Shown here: positions 17,591 through 26,268 of the stretch, piece by piece
Layout of the letters: each line of letters begins with the position of its first letter
Numbering within the stretch: the first letter of the stretch is position 1
Source of the DNA: Streptomyces caniscabiei
GTDB lineage: Bacteria > Actinomycetota > Actinomycetes > Streptomycetales > Streptomycetaceae
Direction: 5' to 3'
DNA length: 64,000 bases
NCBI RefSeq assembly: GCF_014930365.1
Contig: NZ_JABXWI010000012.1
Location: 298,137 to 362,136 of the forward strand
The notes under the pieces: model-generated
The model's input: the letters and a program-made list of their open reading frames with translations, nothing else
Database searches by the model: none
Told to the model about the DNA's origin: nothing
Made by a program: the position numbers and the translations under genes

Positions 17591-18706
17591 ATGGCAGTCG
17601 GCAAGCGGAACCTGACCATGGCGGCCGTGGCCGTGGTCTGCGCGATGACCGTCCTGGGCGCACCGGTCACCGCGTACGCGAGCCAGACGAGTCCGACCGA
17701 GCCGACCCCGAGTCCGACGCCGACCCCCTCGTCCTCGGCGTCGCCCGCCCCCGGGTCGACCCCCGTGACGAACGAGGACCTGGAGCGCGTCCGCACCAAG
17801 CTGGAGGGCCTCTACCACGACGCCGCGGTCGCCACGGACGCGTACAACGCGGCCGAGGAGAAGGCCGACAAGCAGTCCGAGGAGCTCGTCGACCTGGCCC
17901 ATGAGGTCGTCCAGGGCCAGCAGAAGCTGGACAAGTTGCAGGACCTCATCGGCGCCGCGGCCCGCGCCCAGTACCGGGGCAGCGGTCTCCCGCCCGAGGT
18001 GCGGCTGTGGTTGAGCGAGAACCCGCAGGACTTCCTGGAAGGGGCGGACCGGCTGCGCCAGGGCCAGCTCGCGACCAAGGGTCTGCTCGCCGAAATGACC
18101 CGCACGCAGCAGGACTTGGAGCAGTACTCCAAGGACGCCTCCGCGCGCTGGGAGAAGCTGGAGACCAACCGCAAGGCCAAGGAGAAGGCCAAGAAGAAGA
18201 TCAAGAAGCAGATCGCCGCCGCCGAGGAGCTGGAAGCGCAGCTGGAGGACGACGAGCGGGAGCGGCTGGCGCAGTTGGAGGACGAGGCCGCGCAGAAGTC
18301 GCAGGCGGCGTGGCTGGACTCCGGGATCCTCGCCGAGATCAACGGCAAGGCGTCGCCGCAGGGCAAGAAGGCGGTCGACTTCGCCACGAAGCAAATAGGC
18401 AAGTGGTACGAATGGGGGGCCGAGGGCCCCGACACCTACGACTGCTCCGGCCTCACCAGCGAGGCGTGGGCCGCCGCCGGGCTGACCATCCCCCGCACCT
18501 CCCAGGAACAGTGGCGACAGCTCAAGCACATCGACATCCAGGACATGCGCCCCGGCGACCTCATCATCTACAACGCCGACGCCAGCCATGTCGCCATGTA
18601 TCTGGGCAACGGCTCGATCGTCCACGCCCCTCGCCCCAACCGAAAGGTGACGATCGCGGGCGCGGGCACGATGCAGATCCTGGGAGTCGTACGCCCGGAC
18701 GCGTGA
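17591..18706 (+). CDS. Secreted NlpC/P60 peptidoglycan endopeptidase
   Basis: The 371-residue protein has a signal peptide (~1-31, ending PVTAYA), a Pro/Ser/Thr linker, and a long charged coiled coil (~55-245, with KAKEKAKKKIKKQIAAAEELEAQ). The C-terminal NlpC/P60 domain is at ~255-371. The catalytic Cys is in YDCSGLTSEAW and the His in SHVAMYLGNG. It should cleave peptide stems of peptidoglycan outside the cell, and the coiled coil resembles RipA/CwlO-type autoinhibitory arms. It is transcribed alone. Confidence 0.92.
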   Translation: MAVGKRNLTMAAVAVVCAMTVLGAPVTAYASQTSPTEPTPSPTPTPSSSASPAPGSTPVTNEDLERVRTKLEGLYHDAAVATDAYNAAEEKADKQSEELVDLAHEVVQGQQKLDKLQDLIGAAARAQYRGSGLPPEVRLWLSENPQDFLEGADRLRQGQLATKGLLAEMTRTQQDLEQYSKDASARWEKLETNRKAKEKAKKKIKKQIAAAEELEAQLEDDERERLAQLEDEAAQKSQAAWLDSGILAEINGKASPQGKKAVDFATKQIGKWYEWGAEGPDTYDCSGLTSEAWAAAGLTIPRTSQEQWRQLKHIDIQDMRPGDLIIYNADASHVAMYLGNGSIVHAPRPNRKVTIAGAGTMQILGVVRPDA

Positions 18707-18781
18707 GCCGGGGGTCGATCGGGAGCCGGGATCCAGCGGGAGGCGTGCGTTGAGCGGGGGGCGTGCGTTGAGCGGGAGGTT

Positions 18782-18920
18782 GGGGTCGGCATGAGCTGAA
18801 GGCCGGGGTCGGCGTGAACCGGAGGCCGACGTTGGCGTGAGCCGACGGCCCGGCGTCGGCGTGAGCCGAAGGCCAGGGTCGGCGTGAAGCCGAGGCCGGG
18901 CCTGGTGTGGACCCGGGGCC
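18782..18920. repeat. 23-bp tandem repeat array, 6 units
   Basis: Six units start at 18782, 18805, 18828, 18851 (24 bp), 18875 and 18898; consensus GGGGTCGGCGTGAGCCGAAGGCC. Just upstream, GGCGTGCGTTGAGCGG occurs twice (about 18742-18777). The array sits in the 529-bp gap between the NlpC/P60 gene and the PP2C gene. No supported gene lies in the gap. Confidence 0.92.
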
Positions 18921-19235
18921 TGCGGCAGACGTACGGCGGCCGCACCCCCCTCGCCCTCCCCAGCCCGCGCACCGCCTCCCCCCGTGAGCCACCCCACGTG
19001 ACTCTCGCCACCTTCCCCGTCGGGCTCAACCTCCGGCGCGTGACATTCGTCATCCCAGGAGAAAGCCCTGCCATGTCCAAGTGCGGTAGGGGATGCGGCA
19101 TATGACGGCGGCCGTTTGCCACCCGGCGACCCGCCGCCCATTCCGTTGCGGCGGCGCCTGGCGCTAAGGTCCCCGTCGGTGGGTCGAGGTCCCTCGCCCG
19201 CCGTGCCCTCGGGGGGAGGGAAGGAACCCAACACG

Positions 19236-20654
19236 ATGCCCGTACCCGTACCGCGGCAGAGAACGATCCCGGCCGCGGAAAGTGGTCAGGCGCACGCCGT
19301 GTCCGCGCCCAGCGGACCGTCCGGAGAGGGGGCTGCCCTGAACGCCTCGGCCCTGGCCCCTGCAGACAACTCCACGAACCCGCCCGGCCCGCACGCCTCC
19401 GGCCCCGGCACCACGGGCCCGGCCGCGCAGCCCGGCCCCACCAACCTCACGGTGCTCCTCATCGAGGACGACCCGGCGGGTTCCCTCAACGTGCCCGACG
19501 TGCTCGACTCGGCGGGCAAGCCGATCCGCGTCCGCACCGCCCGCAACCTCACCGAGGCCCAGCGGCTGCTGACCGACGACGTCAACTGCATCCTCCTGGA
19601 CCTGGCCCTGCCGGCCCCGCCCCGCCCCGCCGACCCGGAAACCGAGTCGGCCGACCACCCGGACGACGAACTCGCCGTCCTCAAGCACGTCCTGGACCTG
19701 GCCCCCCGCCACGCCGTCCTGGCCCTCACCGACTCCGGCGACGCCGAACGCGGCGCGGAGGCGGTCCGGGTGGGCGCCCAGGACTACCTGTTCCGGGACG
19801 AAGTGGACGGCCGCCTGCTGAGCCGCGCGATCCGCTACGCGGTGGAGCGCAAGCGGTCCGACACGGCCGAGCGCCGGCTCACCGAGTCCAAGCTGCGCGC
19901 CCAGGAGAACGCCCGCCTGGAGCGCGGCCTGCTGCCGACGCCCCTGCTGGAGGGCTCGTCCCTGCGGTTCGCGGCCCGCTACCGGCCGGGCCGTTCCCGC
20001 GCGCTGCTCGGCGGCGACTTCTACGACACCGTCCGCACCCCGGACGGCACGGTGCACGTGATGATCGGCGACGTCTGCGGGCACGGCCCCGACGAGGCGG
20101 CGCTCGGCGTGGAGCTGCGCATCGCCTGGCGGGCGCTGACCTTCGCGGGGCTCTGCGGCGACGAACTGCTGTCCACGCTCCAACGCGTCCTGGAGCACGA
20201 GCGCGAGAGCGACGAGATCTTCGCGACGCTCTGCACGGTCGACATCGCCCCCGACGGCCGCCGCGCCGGCCTCTGCCTCGCGGGCCACCCGTCCCCGCTG
20301 ATAGCCCGGCACGGCCAGGGCGGCCGGCCGACCCCGCCGGCCGAACTGCTGCCGTACGACAACGGCGGTCCCGCCCTGGGGCTGCTCCCGAACGCCCGCT
20401 GGCCGCGCACCCAGATCGAACTGGGCGCCGCCTGGAGTCTGATGCTCTACACCGACGGCCTGATCGAGGGCCGGATCGGCCAGGGCAAGGAGCGGCTGGG
20501 CCAGGACGGCATGGTGGAGATGGTCCGCCGTCAGCTCGCCGAGGGTCTGCGCGGCGAGGAACTGCTGCGGGCCGCCGTGAACGAGGTCCGCGCCCTCAAC
20601 GGCGGCGAACTGACCGACGACGTGGCGGTCCTGCTGCTGGACCGGGAGGTCTGA
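19236..20654 (+). CDS. Receiver-PP2C (RsbU/SpoIIE-type) protein phosphatase
   Basis: The ATG at 19236 after AAGGA gives 472 residues. A Pro/Ala-rich tail (1-65) precedes a receiver domain (~68-205, LTVLLIEDDPAGS, CILLDLALP, DYLFRDEVDGRLLSRAI). A helical linker leads to a SpoIIE-type PP2C domain (~245-472) with metal-binding LLGGDFYDTV, VMIGDVCGHGPDEAA and LTDDVAVLLLD. Such proteins dephosphorylate anti-anti-sigma factors in stress sigma pathways. The phospho-acceptor position is present but the lysine motif is altered (RD instead of KP). The target is unknown. Confidence 0.9.
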   Translation: MPVPVPRQRTIPAAESGQAHAVSAPSGPSGEGAALNASALAPADNSTNPPGPHASGPGTTGPAAQPGPTNLTVLLIEDDPAGSLNVPDVLDSAGKPIRVRTARNLTEAQRLLTDDVNCILLDLALPAPPRPADPETESADHPDDELAVLKHVLDLAPRHAVLALTDSGDAERGAEAVRVGAQDYLFRDEVDGRLLSRAIRYAVERKRSDTAERRLTESKLRAQENARLERGLLPTPLLEGSSLRFAARYRPGRSRALLGGDFYDTVRTPDGTVHVMIGDVCGHGPDEAALGVELRIAWRALTFAGLCGDELLSTLQRVLEHERESDEIFATLCTVDIAPDGRRAGLCLAGHPSPLIARHGQGGRPTPPAELLPYDNGGPALGLLPNARWPRTQIELGAAWSLMLYTDGLIEGRIGQGKERLGQDGMVEMVRRQLAEGLRGEELLRAAVNEVRALNGGELTDDVAVLLLDREV

Positions 20655-20675
20655 CAGGTCCGACCTCCGAGGAGG

Positions 20676-21032
20676 TCACCGGCCGCCGTTGTACGGGCCG
20701 TACGGACCGTCGCTGCTGGAGCCTCGGCTGCCGCCCCGGCCACCACCGCCGGAGATCTGCCGCACGGCGGGGCGTACGTCGACGATGTAGACGATGCTGG
20801 CGATGAGACCGATGATCGGCAGGAACGACAGGAGCGGGAACAGCAGGCTCACGACGAGCGCGATCCCGAGGATGATCAGCCAGAACACCTTGGTCTGCTT
20901 GTCCGTCGCGCGGAACGCGTCCTCCCGCCGGAACGCGGCGTCGATCACCGCGAAGGCGGCGAGTGCGATCACGGCGAGCTGCAACAGCCCCATGAACCCC
21001 GCGAAGCCGTTCATCAGCATGGTGCCCACCAC
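20676..21032 (-). CDS. DUF2516 family membrane protein
   Basis: The 118-residue product has three membrane segments (about 8-31, 49-67 and 69-87) and a Gly/Ser/Tyr-rich cytoplasmic tail (SGGGGRGGSRGSSSDGPYGPYNGGR). The region between segments (IDAAFRREDAFRATDKQTK) is the DUF2516 signature. Function unknown. The start could be the GTG at 21032 or the ATG three codons later. It is convergent with the PP2C gene (21 bp between stops). Confidence 0.82.
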   Translation of the reverse strand: MVGTMLMNGFAGFMGLLQLAVIALAAFAVIDAAFRREDAFRATDKQTKVFWLIILGIALVVSLLFPLLSFLPIIGLIASIVYIVDVRPAVRQISGGGGRGGSRGSSSDGPYGPYNGGR

Positions 21033-21096
21033 CGCCCGTTCCGTTCACGCATAAGAATGCCGACCGTTTCTCCCACGCGGCCACCGTACCCGTAGA

Positions 21097-21129
21097 ACGG
21101 GCCGGTCACCCCAAAGGTGCCCGGCCCGT
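21097..21129. terminator. Terminator downstream of the HbhA-like gene
   Basis: ACGGGCCGG (21097-21105) pairs with CCGGCCCGT (21121-21129), and an inner GTCACC/GGTGCC pairing extends the stem. It separates the HbhA-like gene from the DUF2516 gene. Confidence 0.75.
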
Positions 21130-21231
21130 CTCCGTACCGCGAGGTACTGAGAGGCCTCGCACGCGTGCCTCTCGCTCTGTCACCGACTGCGTCGTCGGCT
21201 ATGTCGCCCACTCGGCGGCTCGCCGTGTCGC

Positions 21232-21843
21232 TTACTTGGCGGGCGGGGTGGTCTTCTTCGCGGCCGTCGTCTTGCGCGCCGGAGCCTTCTTCGGCGCGGT
21301 CTTCTTGGCGGCGGGCGCGGGCGCGGGGGCGGCCTGGGCCGGGACCGGCTTCGCGGTGGCCGGCTCGTCCTTGACCTCGACCGGCTGAGAGTTCGGCTCG
21401 ACGGCGATCGCGAGCTCCTCGATCTCCTCGGCGGCCTCGCCGCGCCAGGTGCGCACGGCCTGCTCACCGTGCTCGGCGACGCGCTCGTACGTCTCCCGGG
21501 CCTTCACCGCGTACTCGGCGGCGACGCCGACGCTGCGCAGCGCGAGGTCCTGAGCGGTCTCGCCGAGCTTCTTCAGGTCGGTGTCGAGGGTGCCGATGAT
21601 CTCGGTGACCTTGGTCTGGAGGTTCTCCTGGGTCTCCTTGACGCGGGCGGTCGCCTTCTCCTGCACGGCCTTCGGGTCGGTCTGGCGCACGGCGTCGATC
21701 TTGCCCGGCGCCTCGGCGCGCAGCTGCTCGACGAGGCCGGGGACCTTCTTCGCCTGCTGGAGGGCGAGGTCGGCGGTGCCGGCGGCGAAGTAGAAGGGGG
21801 TCGGGTCGGTGACGGCCTTGCGGATGTCGTCGGTGATGGCCAT
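21232..21843 (-). CDS. HbhA-like helical protein with Lys/Ala/Pro-rich tail
   Basis: The ATG at 21843 follows GGAGG and gives 203 residues; an upstream in-frame Thr-rich extension is coded by simple repeats and is unlikely. Residues ~1-140 are a long amphipathic coiled coil (IRKAVTDPTPFYFAAGTADLALQQ...). The C-terminus (~165-203, KKTAPKKAPARKTTAAKK) is a Lys/Pro/Ala tail as in mycobacterial heparin-binding haemagglutinin and histone-H1-like proteins. Possible roles are envelope-associated structure or nucleic-acid binding. A CTTGCA half-site matching the nearby XRE dyad lies in its upstream region. Confidence 0.8.
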   Translation of the reverse strand: MAITDDIRKAVTDPTPFYFAAGTADLALQQAKKVPGLVEQLRAEAPGKIDAVRQTDPKAVQEKATARVKETQENLQTKVTEIIGTLDTDLKKLGETAQDLALRSVGVAAEYAVKARETYERVAEHGEQAVRTWRGEAAEEIEELAIAVEPNSQPVEVKDEPATAKPVPAQAAPAPAPAAKKTAPKKAPARKTTAAKKTTPPAK

Positions 21844-21951
21844 GGTGATGGTCCTCCGGGTTGCTTGCAGCTGAGGGTTTTGTGTCGTTCCGGTCCGGAT
21901 CGACGGCGCGGTCACGGTCGTGGAAGCCGACGTCGACGCGGTCGGAGTCAC

Positions 21952-21980
21952 GGTCGTGGTCGTCGTGGTCGTCGTGGTCG
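21952..21980. repeat. GTCGTG simple-sequence tract
   Basis: A short run of GGTCGTC/GGTCGTG units lies between the XRE gene's 3' end and the HbhA-like gene. It codes for poly-Thr if read in frame with the latter but is more likely leader sequence. Confidence 0.6.
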
Positions 21981-22001
21981 ATGTCGCTGACATGGTCGTG
22001 G

Positions 22002-22532
22002 TCAACTCGCCGTCCGTCGCGGACCGGCACCGCCGCCGTCGGCCGTACGAGTGCCGGGGGCCGAGGCTTCCTCGGCGCCCGCCGCTGTGTCTGTGCCCGT
22101 GTCTGCACCAGTGCCGGTGCCGGTCTCCGCCGCCGCGACATCGACGCGAACGTCGGTGTCCGTGTCGGTGTCGGCCTCGATCTCGAATCCGTTCTCCTTG
22201 CGGAAGGACTCGTAGATCTGGAGCAGCACCTGCTTCTGCCGCTCGTTCAGCGTGGGATCGGCGAGGATGACGGCACGTGTCTCGACCTCGTCCCGGTCCC
22301 GCTCGGCGTCGAGGATGCCGGCCCGCACGTACAGCGTCTCGGCGGAGATCCGCAGCGCCTTGGCGACCTGCTGCAGCACCTCCGCGCTCGGCTTGCGCAG
22401 CCCGCGCTCGATCTGGCTCAGATACGGATTGGACACCCCGGCGGCGTCGGCGAGCTGCCTGAGCGACAGCTGCGCGTTCCGCCGCTGTTCACGCAGGTAC
22501 TCACCGAGATTGCCGACGTTGAGCGATGCCAT
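22002..22532 (-). CDS. XRE-family transcriptional regulator
   Basis: The 176-residue protein has a helix-turn-helix at ~7-65 (LGEYLREQRRNAQLSLRQLA, then SNPYLSQIERGLRKPSAEVL). A helical segment ~75-115 follows, then a low-complexity acidic/Thr tail (EADTDTDTDVRVD, TGTGTGADTGTD). The start MASLNVG is by homology; the GGAGG is unusually close, and an upstream in-frame GTG at 22550 is an alternative. It is upstream of the HbhA-like gene on the same strand. A 20-bp perfect dyad 30 bp upstream suggests autoregulation. Confidence 0.88.
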   Translation of the reverse strand: MASLNVGNLGEYLREQRRNAQLSLRQLADAAGVSNPYLSQIERGLRKPSAEVLQQVAKALRISAETLYVRAGILDAERDRDEVETRAVILADPTLNERQKQVLLQIYESFRKENGFEIEADTDTDTDVRVDVAAAETGTGTGADTGTDTAAGAEEASAPGTRTADGGGAGPRRTAS

Positions 22533-22562
22533 GCCTCCACCATGCCCCACCCTCGCTAACTA

Positions 22563-22582
22563 TTGCAAGCACCCGCTTGCAA
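22563..22582. promoter_or_regulatory. Dyad operator upstream of the XRE gene
   Basis: TTGCAAGC-ACCC-GCTTGCAA is a perfect inverted repeat 30 bp upstream of the XRE regulator. A GCTTGCA half-site recurs at about 21868 in front of the HbhA-like gene, suggesting one regulator acts on both. Confidence 0.65.
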
Positions 22583-22742
22583 AAGTGCGCTACGCCACCC
22601 GGCGGTGGTGATCGAATCGTTGTCGCGTCGCGTACAACCGGGCACGGCCCTTCGCTGTCCCACCTTCAGTCGTGCGGATGAGTCTCCGGCCGGTGCGCCC
22701 ACGCGCTCGGGCCAGGAGGCGAGGAGATGGGTGGGGCGCAGG

Positions 22743-23522
22743 ATGAGGAAGTCGCTGTGGAGAGCGGTGGTGGCCGGTGGAGCGGCGATCGCGTTCACGG
22801 GGGTGGCGGCGGTGCCGGCCGGGGCCGCGGAAGGCGGGGTCTCCTTCAGCCGGGTCACGGTGAACGGGGGCAAGCCGATCGTGATCGGGGTCAAGGAGGA
22901 GGTCGAGGTGCGTGCGGCCTTCCGGATGACGACCAAGCTCAAGTACGACTTCGGGCCGACCGTGTTCCCCTACCGGGGGAAGCTCGACAACGCGGACACC
23001 GTGCACAGCGCCGTCATCACCAGTGACTGCGAGGTCGTGGACAAGGCGAAGGGGATCTGCGACTTCGAGGAGTGGCTGTACATCGACCCGCGGCACCTCG
23101 ACTTCGGGAACGAGGACGCCGGCACCTGGCGGACCGGCGCCCGGGTCTTCCTCGCCGGCGACGGCCACGACGCCGACGACGAGAACCTCCCCCTGCGGAT
23201 CCAGCGGGCCACCCGCGTCACCGTCAACGCCTCGCCGGAGCCGGTCACGAAGGGCAAGACCCTCACCGTGACCGGCCGGATCACACGGGCGAACTGGGAC
23301 ACCCACACGTACCAGGGCTACGCGGGCCGCACGGTGAGCCTGCAGTTCAAGGCGGCGGGCGCCTCCTCGTACACGACCGTCGCGAAGGCGACATCGAGCA
23401 CGACGGGTGCGCTCAGGGCCACGGTGAAGGCCACCGGGGCGGGGACGTGGCGGTGGACGTACTACGGGAACTCCACCTCCGGAGCGAAGTCGTCGACCGG
23501 GGACCACGTCGCCGTGCGATAG
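22743..23522 (+). CDS. Secreted protein with immunoglobulin-like C-terminal domain
   Basis: The 259-residue product has a signal peptide (~1-29, MRKSLWRAVVAGGAAIAF...PAGA). The mature protein has two regions: ~30-150, with paired Cys (SDCEVVDKAKGICDFEEW), and ~160-259, a beta-sandwich resembling bacterial Ig-like or carboxypeptidase-regulatory domains (TRVTVNASPEPVTKGKTLTVTGRI...VSLQFKAAGASSYTTV). No catalytic motif is seen. It is divergent from the XRE gene and shares the dyad-containing intergenic region. Confidence 0.85.
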   Translation: MRKSLWRAVVAGGAAIAFTGVAAVPAGAAEGGVSFSRVTVNGGKPIVIGVKEEVEVRAAFRMTTKLKYDFGPTVFPYRGKLDNADTVHSAVITSDCEVVDKAKGICDFEEWLYIDPRHLDFGNEDAGTWRTGARVFLAGDGHDADDENLPLRIQRATRVTVNASPEPVTKGKTLTVTGRITRANWDTHTYQGYAGRTVSLQFKAAGASSYTTVAKATSSTTGALRATVKATGAGTWRWTYYGNSTSGAKSSTGDHVAVR

Positions 23523-23552
23523 GCACTCCGGCCGTCAGTCGTTAGTCGTCAT

Positions 23553-23648
23553 TCCGGCAGTCCGGCAGTCCGGCAGTCCGGCAGCCCGGCAGCCCGGCAG
23601 CCCGTCGGTCCGTCGGTCCGTCGGTCCGTCGGTCCGTCAGGCCATCAG
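23553..23648. repeat. 8-bp tandem repeat array, 12 units
   Basis: Twelve consecutive 8-bp units grade from TCCGGCAG (x4) through CCCGGCAG (x2), CCCGTCGG and TCCGTCGG (x3) to TCCGTCAG and GCCATCAG. The array follows the secreted-protein stop and runs into the 3' end of the adjacent oxidoreductase remnant. Confidence 0.92.
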
Positions 23649-23980
23649 GCGGTCGGCGGTGAGCTTGCGGGGAGTGTCGGCGAGGAGGGTGAGCAGCTTC
23701 GCGGCGGGCATCGGGGCGCCCGCCGTCGGTGGGGGGCGGCGTCTGGGGCAGGGTGCTGGAGCGGAGGGCTTCGCGCATGCGCGCCCAGAAGGCCGTCACG
23801 GCGTCGGGGTCGATGAAGTACAGCAGTGCGTACGCGGCCGTCTCCGGCTCGAAGCGCCAGCTCTCGGCCAGCGGGCCCGCGTCGACCGTGTCGAAGCCGA
23901 GTCGGCTGATCAGGTCGGCGGCTTCCGCCCTGGCCTGTGGGTCGTCGCCGGCGATGGGCAGGGCGGTGTGGTCGGCGGCG
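23637..23980 (-). pseudogene. C-terminal remnant of an F420/NADP-dependent oxidoreductase-like gene
   Basis: Read on the minus strand, ADHTALPIAGDDPQARAEAADL...LGFDTVDAGPLAESWRFEPETAAY matches the C-terminal part of NADP oxidoreductases (coenzyme F420-dependent group). The N-terminal Rossmann half is absent. A frameshift near 23720 separates the body from a plausible original tail, PAAKLLTLLADTPRKL, ending at 23637. At its upstream end it abuts a TetR fragment on the other strand. Confidence 0.75.
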
Positions 23981-23981
23981 C

Positions 23982-24182
23982 CTGCGCCCCGACGTCACCA
24001 CCGCCGATCTGGTCCTGCTCAGCGGCTCCCTGAGCCAGGCCGTCCTGACGACCGGCGACAGCCACCCGGGCGAGTGGCGCCGCCTCCTGCGCATCTCCCT
24101 CGACGGCCTCAGCAGCCGCAACACCGAACCCCTCCCCGACCACGAGACCCACGCGGAGACGCCCGCGCCCCGACAGCCGTAG
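23982..24182 (+). pseudogene. C-terminal remnant of a TetR-family regulator
   Basis: The plus strand encodes LRPDVTTADLVLLSGSLSQA, then GEWRRLLRISLDGL and a short tail: the typical end of a TetR ligand domain. There is no start codon or HTH. It lies head-to-head with the oxidoreductase remnant; both lack their 5' ends, as if one deletion removed the shared promoter and the two N-termini. Confidence 0.75.
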
Positions 24183-24185
24183 CCG

Positions 24186-24220
24186 CAGAGCCCCTCCGCG
24201 CGTTCGGCGGAAGGGCTCTG
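24186..24220. terminator. Terminator between the TetR remnant and the ABC exporter genes
   Basis: CAGAGCCC-CTCCGC pairs with GGCGGA-AGGGCTCTG with one mismatch. It lies between convergent transcription units. Confidence 0.7.
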
Positions 24221-24256
24221 CGATCGGGGCGGAAGGGCTCCGCGGGCGCAGCTGGC

Positions 24257-25066
24257 TCAGCCGCGGACGCCCCGCTTGAAGGCGGACTTTGACCAGAGGT
24301 AGCCCGTGAGGCCGATCACCGCGCACCAGGCCAGGGCGATCCAGCCGCTGTTGCCGATCTCGGTGCCCATCAGCAGCCCGCGCAGGGTTTCGTTGATGGG
24401 GGTGAAGGGCTGGTGCTCGGCGAACCAGCGCAGACCGGTCGGCATGGAGTCGGTGGGGACGATGGCGCTGCCCAGGAAGGGGAGGAAGGTGATGGGCATG
24501 GGCATGTTGCTGGCGGACTCGACCGTCTTGGCGACCAGGCCCATGCCGGCCGCGAGCCAGGTCAGGGCGAGGGCCAGGGCGGTCAGCAGGCCGACGGCGG
24601 CGAGCCACTCCAGGGCGGTGGCGTCCGGCCGGAAGCCGATGGCCAGGGCCACGCCGGTGACCACGACGGTGCCGAGGACCGTCTGGACGAGGTTGCCCAG
24701 GACGTGGCCGGTGAGGAACGAGGCCCGGGAGATCGACATCGTACGGAAGCGGTTCACGATGCCCTCGGTCATGTCCATGCACACGCTGAGGGCGGCTCCG
24801 ATGCAGCCGGTGGCGACGGTCATCAGGATGATGCCGGGCGCGACGTAGTCGATGTAGTCGGTGCCGGCGACGCCCTCGCCCTGCGGCACCTGCGGGCCCT
24901 GGATACCGGCGCCGAGTGCGCCGCCGAAGGCGTAGTTGAAGAGGAGCAGGAAGAGGACCGGCATCATCACGATGGTGACGACGACGGACGGGTAGCGGAT
25001 CGCGCGCTTCATGTTGCGGCGGAACATGGTGACGGAGTCACGGGCCGCGTAGGTGAGGCTGCTCAT
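24257..25066 (-). CDS. ABC-2 type permease, DrrB-like
   Basis: The 269-residue membrane protein has six predicted membrane segments and the ABC-2 permease pattern: an N-terminal cytoplasmic helix (TMFRRNMKRAIRYPSVVVTIVMMPVLFLLLF), then a central GIVNRFRTMSISRASFLTGHV motif. It forms the channel of an exporter with the ATPase encoded just upstream (4-bp overlap). Drr-type systems export hydrophobic compounds; the substrate here is unknown. Confidence 0.9.
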   Translation of the reverse strand: MSSLTYAARDSVTMFRRNMKRAIRYPSVVVTIVMMPVLFLLLFNYAFGGALGAGIQGPQVPQGEGVAGTDYIDYVAPGIILMTVATGCIGAALSVCMDMTEGIVNRFRTMSISRASFLTGHVLGNLVQTVLGTVVVTGVALAIGFRPDATALEWLAAVGLLTALALALTWLAAGMGLVAKTVESASNMPMPITFLPFLGSAIVPTDSMPTGLRWFAEHQPFTPINETLRGLLMGTEIGNSGWIALAWCAVIGLTGYLWSKSAFKRGVRG

Positions 25067-26130
25067 CGGGAGGTCTCCTGCTGTTTGTCGCCGGTCAGGG
25101 TGAGGAAGACCTCGTCGAGGTCCGGGGTGTGCTGCGAGAGCGCCTCGGGGGTGACACCGGCGCCGTCGAGGATGTCCAGGACCGCGCGCAGGGTGGGGAC
25201 CGTGCCGTCGGAGGGGATCTGGAGCGTGAGTTCCTCGTCGTCGCGGGCGGTCGCGGCGAAGTGGGAGGCGGCCAGCTCCAGGGCCTCGGCATCGGCGAAC
25301 GTGAGCGAGATGTGACCGCCGGGGATCAGACGCTTGAGCTCCTCCGCCGTACCTTCGGCGACCAGCTTTCCGCCGTCGAGCACGGCGATCCGGTCCGCCA
25401 GTTGGTCGGCCTCCTCCAGGTACTGGGTGGTGAGGAAGATCGTCACGCCGTCCTCGTCGACCAGGGACCGGATGATCTCCCACATGGTGCGGCGGGAGCG
25501 CGGATCCAGGCCGGTCGTGGGCTCGTCGAGGAAGATGATGCGCGGGTCGCCGACCAGCGTCATCGCCAGGTCCAGCTTGCGGCGCATCCCGCCGGAGTAC
25601 GTGGCGACGGGCTTGCGGGCGGCCTCGGTGAGGTCGAAGCGGGCGAGCAGATCGGCCGTACGGCGCCGGCCCTCGCGGCGGGACAGATGGTGCAGGTCCG
25701 CCATGAGCATCAGGTTCTCCTCGGCGTTGAGGAGGTTGTCGACGGCGGCGAACTGGCCGGTGACACCGATGAGTTTGCGTACGGCATCGGCTTCGCGGTC
25801 CAGGTCGTGACCGGCGAGACGGGCGGTGCCGGAGTCGGCGGCGATGAGCGTCGACAGGATCTGGACGGTCGTGGTCTTGCCCGCGCCGTTGGGCCCGAGC
25901 AGGGCGAAGACGGTGCCGCCGGGGATGTCGAGGTCGATACCGCGCAGGACCTGCTTGTCGCCGTACGACTTGGTCAGACCGGTGGCGGTGACGCCAGTGG
26001 CGGTGGCGCCAGTGACGGTGGGACCGGCAGTGGTCGTGTGCGGGTTGGGGGGTGGGGGGCTCGTGGCGCTGGATGTGCCAGACGTGCCGGACGGGGAAGA
26101 GGGCGCGGGAGTGGGCGTGGACATGGGCAT
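25063..26130 (-). CDS. ABC transporter ATP-binding protein, DrrA-like
   Basis: The 355-residue ATPase powers the adjacent permease. Walker A is GPNGAGKTTT (79-88), the signature motif is YSGGMRRKLDLA, and Walker B is RIIFLDEPTTGLDP. The C-terminal ~80 residues (GGHISLTFADAEALELA...LDEVFLTLTG) are the DrrA-type extension. The first ~45 residues are a Ser/Pro/Thr low-complexity stretch, so the functional start could be internal. It follows the DUF4097 gene on the same strand with a 182-bp gap carrying 17-bp repeats. Confidence 0.91.
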   Translation of the reverse strand: MPMSTPTPAPSSPSGTSGTSSATSPPPPNPHTTTAGPTVTGATATGVTATGLTKSYGDKQVLRGIDLDIPGGTVFALLGPNGAGKTTTVQILSTLIAADSGTARLAGHDLDREADAVRKLIGVTGQFAAVDNLLNAEENLMLMADLHHLSRREGRRRTADLLARFDLTEAARKPVATYSGGMRRKLDLAMTLVGDPRIIFLDEPTTGLDPRSRRTMWEIIRSLVDEDGVTIFLTTQYLEEADQLADRIAVLDGGKLVAEGTAEELKRLIPGGHISLTFADAEALELAASHFAATARDDEELTLQIPSDGTVPTLRAVLDILDGAGVTPEALSQHTPDLDEVFLTLTGDKQQETSR

Positions 26131-26268
26131 GACAGACAGCTCCTTGGCGGAGTACGAGAAGGGGGCGCGGGGCGCGGAAGGAGAGGCGAAGGCGGGGACG
26201 GAGGCGGGGCGAAGGCCCGGAGGGGCGAGGAGGAGAGGGCGGAGCAGGGGCTACGGGCGTACGTCGCG

